From positions 1-6,979 of the forward strand of contig DAOUSX010000052.1 of NCBI GenBank assembly GCA_030627025.1: 6,979 nucleotides of DNA, read 5' to 3'. Numbering within the stretch: the first letter of the stretch is position 1; each line of letters begins with the position of its first letter. Below are positions 3,748-6,979 of the stretch, piece by piece. The notes below the pieces were generated by a model. That model ran no database searches. It saw only the letters and a list, made by a program, of their open reading frames with translations, and was not told where the DNA came from. The DNA comes from Dehalococcoidia bacterium (lineage in GTDB: Bacteria > Chloroflexota > Dehalococcoidia > GIF9 > AB-539-J10). The translations under genes and the position numbers were made by a program.

Positions 3748-6135
3748 ATGAAGGGTAAAATAGTCAGGGCATTCAGCAGCTTGTTGCTTGCCGGGATCAT
3801 CGTTGTTAGTGGCTGTGCGCCTGGGGTCACACCCTCACATTTTACCATACCTTCAGTAGTCGAAGGTGAGATATTAAATCCTAAATTTATCGTGGCGGAT
3901 TGCTATGAGCTCGAACCGCTCTCTTTATCTGCCAATGCTCCAGCCTACTTATTGCCGCTGGATTTGGAAGAAGTGACAAATTTTGAGGAGGTGGAAGCCA
4001 CTTTTTATCTAACCGAGAGCCAGAGGCAACTTTTGCAGGAAAATGGCTTTGTGATTATTCCCTGGTACGGAGATGACGTCGTCCAGCCCTATAAGACATT
4101 GAAGGAACGGGAAATACCCATTTTTGTTACCTCAGATACTCTGCTTCATTTATATCATATTCAGTTCAATGAGATATTGAAGCGATTGGAGGAAGAGGAG
4201 TTCTTTGATGAGCTTATCGATATGAGCCTGGCGATGATGGATAGGGCAATGCAGGATTATGAGTCCTTCGCCGGTGGCGATTTAAAGGAAGCTGCTAAAC
4301 GAAATGTTGCCTACTTTGCTGTTGCCTTGAGTCTGTTGCAAACGCCAACTGAAGGCTACGCTGAAGAAGCAATAAAGGAAGAAATTGAGCAGTGGAATAA
4401 AGACCATCCTTGGGATAAGAAGGAATTTAAGCCATTGAAAAAGGTTGAATTTACCGTCCCGTCTTATGTGGTTGATGAGGTCAACGAGGAAATCAGCAAT
4501 ATTGAGGCACACGAAGGATTCAAGCCCAGTGCCATATTTAATTCCCAGGAGGATTGTCAGTGTAGCCTTCCCTGTTGCTACTGTGAGGACTATTCCCAGT
4601 ATGTTCCCCGAGGGCATTACACCCGAAGTGAGGCTCTTAAAAGATATTTTAAGGCGATGATGTGGTATGGCAGGATGGCCTTCCTGCTTAAAGGAGGTGA
4701 TGATGCCTTGGTAAGCGAAGAGGATGCCCGTATAGCCACAATTCAGGCATCGCTTATCTCAGCCGAATTGCCCGGTGTGTCATTGCAAGCACAGCGAAGT
4801 AATCTCACCAGTTGCTGGGAAGTATGGAACCGAATTTACTCGGTTACCTCATTCTTTGTGGGCACTGCCGATGACCTCACACCTTATGAGTATTTGGATG
4901 CTATGGAGAAAGTTCTCGGAACAGAGTTTAATGCCACCCAGCTTGGTGATGAAGAAATATTGCTCAATCTGAAGGCTGAGTTAGCTCAGATGAGGAATCC
5001 CCAGATTTATGGTGGCTCCGGCGTTTGTGTCATCTATCCCCCGGTGACCAAGGATAAACTTTATGAATGTTTGAGCAATACCAAGGGATTGAGGTTTATG
5101 GGGCAGAGATTTGTCCCTGACTCCTATATGTTCCAGAATTTAGTCTTTCCTCCTGTGGGTATGTATGTTGGTGATGATGAGCCGTTTACCATGGGGATGA
5201 CTGCGCTTGGTCGCAGCAGATGTTTTCCCAGGGGGTTGGATGTCATGGCGGTTCTCGGCTCAGAGCGAGCCTATGGGATATTGGATGCTGAGGGTGATAC
5301 CGAGTATCAGGGAGAAAATACCAGCTATGATAAGCAACTAAACGAGCTGAAAGGGGAGTTTGCTGCCTTCAGTGTGGAGGATTGGAATCGCAATCTTTAC
5401 TGGAGCTGGCTTTATTCCTTGAAGCCTTTGCTTGAGGATTTTGGCCAAGGCTATCCTACTTTCATGCAAACCGAAGCATGGCAGGATAAGGAATTGCAAA
5501 CTGCTCTGGCATCGCGGACCGAGCTTCGGCATGATACTATTTTATATGCCAAGCAGAGCTCTACTCCGGCAGCAACAGCGATGCCACCACAACCGCAACC
5601 AGTGGTGGGCTATGTGGAGCCAGTCGCGGAATTCTATAATCGCATGCTTTCGCTTACCATGATGACCAGAGAAGGATTGGGCAATCTCAATGCTTTGAGT
5701 GATGAGGAAGAGTCAAGACTGGAGAGCCTGGAAAACATCTTGGATAGGCTGATTACCATTTCCCGGGATGAATTAGAGGGTAAGGAGCTGAGCGAAGACG
5801 ATTATGAGTTCATCAGGAATTTTGGCGAGGAACTCGATTCCATAATTGCTGGCGTGGAAGCGAAAGGCAAGGAAACCACACTTGTCGCCGATGTTCACAC
5901 CGATGTTAACTCGGGGCAGGTCCTGGAGGAAGGGATAGGCTATGTTGACCTTGCCCTGGTTGCCTATAAAGTCCCTGAGGGCAGCATCATCCTTGGTGCT
6001 GGACCTACCCTCAGTTATTATGAATTCAAGCAGCCTATGAATGATAGGTTGACCGATGAACAGTGGAAGGAGTTGCTGGAACAAGGTCAGCAACCCTCAA
6101 GACCGGACTGGATACAGAGCTTCTATGCGGAGTAG
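3748..6135 (+). CDS. DUF3160 lipoprotein with a cysteine cluster
   Basis: A 795-residue lipoprotein. The signal peptide ends in the lipobox V-S-G-C with Cys23 as the lipidation site, so it should be anchored on the outer face of the cytoplasmic membrane. The body carries phrases I associate with DUF3160 (function unknown): FYLTESQRQLL (86-96), PIFVTSDTLLHLYHIQF (124-140), EDYSQYVPRGHYTRSE (280-295), MGQRFVPDSYMFQ (451-463), FPRGLDVMAVLGS (493-505), RTELRHDTILYAKQS (590-604), DVHTDVNSG (715-723) and YYEFKQPMNDRLTD (757-770). Residues 270-279 hold five cysteines (C-x-C-x3-C-C-x-C) just before the EDYSQYVPRG block. Residues of about 604-619 form a Pro/Gln/Ala linker. AAAGGAAG (3736-3743 area) precedes the ATG, the same site as in the gene 12 bases upstream, so the two are very likely co-transcribed. 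No enzyme motif is recognisable. Confidence 0.9.
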   Translation: MKGKIVRAFSSLLLAGIIVVSGCAPGVTPSHFTIPSVVEGEILNPKFIVADCYELEPLSLSANAPAYLLPLDLEEVTNFEEVEATFYLTESQRQLLQENGFVIIPWYGDDVVQPYKTLKEREIPIFVTSDTLLHLYHIQFNEILKRLEEEEFFDELIDMSLAMMDRAMQDYESFAGGDLKEAAKRNVAYFAVALSLLQTPTEGYAEEAIKEEIEQWNKDHPWDKKEFKPLKKVEFTVPSYVVDEVNEEISNIEAHEGFKPSAIFNSQEDCQCSLPCCYCEDYSQYVPRGHYTRSEALKRYFKAMMWYGRMAFLLKGGDDALVSEEDARIATIQASLISAELPGVSLQAQRSNLTSCWEVWNRIYSVTSFFVGTADDLTPYEYLDAMEKVLGTEFNATQLGDEEILLNLKAELAQMRNPQIYGGSGVCVIYPPVTKDKLYECLSNTKGLRFMGQRFVPDSYMFQNLVFPPVGMYVGDDEPFTMGMTALGRSRCFPRGLDVMAVLGSERAYGILDAEGDTEYQGENTSYDKQLNELKGEFAAFSVEDWNRNLYWSWLYSLKPLLEDFGQGYPTFMQTEAWQDKELQTALASRTELRHDTILYAKQSSTPAATAMPPQPQPVVGYVEPVAEFYNRMLSLTMMTREGLGNLNALSDEEESRLESLENILDRLITISRDELEGKELSEDDYEFIRNFGEELDSIIAGVEAKGKETTLVADVHTDVNSGQVLEEGIGYVDLALVAYKVPEGSIILGAGPTLSYYEFKQPMNDRLTDEQWKELLEQGQQPSRPDWIQSFYAE

Positions 6136-6176
6136 GTGCCAGGCAATCTCACTTGCTTGACAACCGTTCGTTTCCA

Positions 6177-6201
6177 GTGCTTCTGAATCATGTTAAAGCA
6201 C
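6177..6201 (+). repeat. Short inverted repeat downstream of the DUF3160 gene
   Basis: GTGCTT (6177-6182) and AAGCAC (6196-6201) are inverse complements around a 13-base loop, about 40 bases after the lipoprotein stop. It has no T-run after it, so it is not a standard intrinsic terminator. It is the only hairpin I could find in this 193-base gap and could be a chance pairing. A lone TTGACA occurs at 6157-6162, but there is no -10 at a usable distance. Confidence 0.2.
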
Positions 6202-6252
6202 CATATATCATTGTGAGCACGTCAATCCTTAATCATATGCATGGGGGATGAG

Positions 6253-6282
6253 TTGCTTCGTAGCCTAAATCTACTGTATTAT
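6253..6282 (+). promoter_or_regulatory. Possible promoter for the acyl-CoA dehydrogenase gene
   Basis: TATTAT (6277-6282, five of six -10 consensus bases) is preceded at 18 bases by TTGCTT (6253-6258, which keeps only the TTG of a -35), with a TG dinucleotide directly ahead of the -10. Transcription would begin near 6289 and give a leader of about 40 bases. This fits a separate transcription unit after the 193-base gap, but the -35 is poor. Confidence 0.3.
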
Positions 6283-6328
6283 AGGATGAAATTGCACAAC
6301 GTCATTGCAGGGAACGGAGTAGTCTCAG

Positions 6329-6979
6329 ATGGTTGATTTTACTTTCAGCGAGGAACAGGAAATCCTGCGGGCTAATTTGCGGAAATTTGGTGAGGAAAAG
6401 ATTTCACCTAGGCTTGCTGAGATGATAGAGAGGAAGGAAATCCCACAGGAGTTGATTAAAGAACTAGGCGAGATGGGTTTACTTGGCATGTGTATTTCAC
6501 CCCAATACGGTGGCTTGGGGCTGGAGGCGGTAGCTGCAGGAATTGTTGCTGAAGAACTGGGCAAGGCGGATGTGGGCTGTGCTATCCCGACATTTTTCCT
6601 GGTTCAATGTGCCTGGAGCTACATTCTGGATAAGTATGGGAGTGAGGAAGTTAAGAAGGAAGTCTTCCCCGGAATGCGGAAGGGCGAAGCCTTTATAGGT
6701 ATTGGAGTAACTGAGCCAGATGCCGGCTCAGATGTTGCCTCTTGCAAAACTACGGCGGTGAGAAAAGGCTCCACTTATATTGTAAGTGGAGAGAAGGGTT
6801 ACATCAGTGGCGTGAGGGAGGCAGAGAAATATGGAGGCGGCTTTGTCACTTTAGCCAAGACCATCCCCGAGTTGGGAACACGCGGGATGACCCTGTTTTT
6901 CTTTCCGATAAAGGGTGTTTCCGGGGTGACCACTCGCTATATTGAGGAGCTGGGGAGGGAGGGGATTTCCTGGGGTGGC
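6329..6979 (+). CDS. Acyl-CoA dehydrogenase, N-terminal part, cut by window edge
   Basis: An FAD-dependent enzyme that introduces an alpha-beta double bond into an acyl-CoA and passes electrons to electron-transfer flavoprotein. The visible 217 codons cover the N-terminal helical domain, opening MVDFTFSEEQEILR and including PQYGGLGLEAVAAGIVAEELG. They also cover most of the middle beta domain. GVTEPDAGSDVAS (126-138) is the classical family signature that contacts flavin and substrate. GEKGYISG follows where most members have a GEK-x-x-I-T/S-N/G stretch. GVTTRYIEELGREGIS matches the usual end of the beta domain. GGAG (6316-6319) is nine bases before the ATG. The C-terminal helical domain with the catalytic glutamate is outside the window, so chain-length or substrate preference cannot be told. 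It is probably transcribed apart from the lipoprotein gene. Confidence 0.93.
   Translation, partial: MVDFTFSEEQEILRANLRKFGEEKISPRLAEMIERKEIPQELIKELGEMGLLGMCISPQYGGLGLEAVAAGIVAEELGKADVGCAIPTFFLVQCAWSYILDKYGSEEVKKEVFPGMRKGEAFIGIGVTEPDAGSDVASCKTTAVRKGSTYIVSGEKGYISGVREAEKYGGGFVTLAKTIPELGTRGMTLFFFPIKGVSGVTTRYIEELGREGISWGG

Noticed and set aside
4282..4617. Minus-strand hydrophobic frame of 111 codons
   Set aside because: It is antisense to the DUF3160 gene. Its hydrophobic character is the expected complement of a charged helical region rich in Glu and Lys codons.
6157..6162. Exact TTGACA as a promoter for the acyl-CoA dehydrogenase
   Set aside because: There is no -10-like hexamer at 15-19 bases. 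The nearest AT-rich candidate is 26 bases away.

Overview
The window looks bacterial. The reading frames are compact and, except for truB, carry Shine-Dalgarno-type starts. TruB is of the bacterial kind rather than archaeal Cbf5. The pairing of a DUF2330-like secreted protein with a DUF3160 lipoprotein, beside aromatic-pathway genes and an acyl-CoA dehydrogenase, reminds me of anaerobic Chloroflexota (Dehalococcoidia-type) genomes. That assignment is a recollection of family distribution, not something the bases prove.

Left arm, minus strand (1-744): an aromatic amino acid pair. An AroH-type chorismate mutase starts at a TTG (744). It overlaps by four bases (ATGA) the start of a DAHP synthase of the ferredoxin-like-domain/TIM-barrel type, which runs off the left edge. 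These are the first step of the shikimate pathway and the first step committed to Phe/Tyr, translationally coupled.

Divergent intergenic region (745-1103): no confident protein gene, but much structure. There is a weak minus-strand promoter for the aro pair with palindromes just upstream. There is a near-consensus plus-strand sigma70-type promoter (TTGACC-N17-TATAGT, 901-929). About 100 bases downstream lies a hairpin followed by a T-run (1006-1037). Between them is a second good hairpin, and a CTACCC segment that could compete for the terminator stem. This is a candidate small RNA or attenuating leader.

Right arm, plus strand (1104-6135): a possible 26-residue membrane peptide; a short TruB pseudouridine synthase without a PUA domain; then two exported proteins 12 bases apart. 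The first is a 603-residue DUF2330-like protein with an Sec signal peptide. The second is a 795-residue DUF3160 lipoprotein carrying a compact five-cysteine cluster. Both have the same AAAGGAAG ribosome binding site and are very likely one transcriptional unit acting outside the cytoplasm. Their function is unknown.

Right edge (6329-6979): the N-terminal 217 codons of an acyl-CoA dehydrogenase, separated from the lipoprotein by 193 bases and probably transcribed on its own. I see no mobile element, CRISPR array, tRNA or rRNA.
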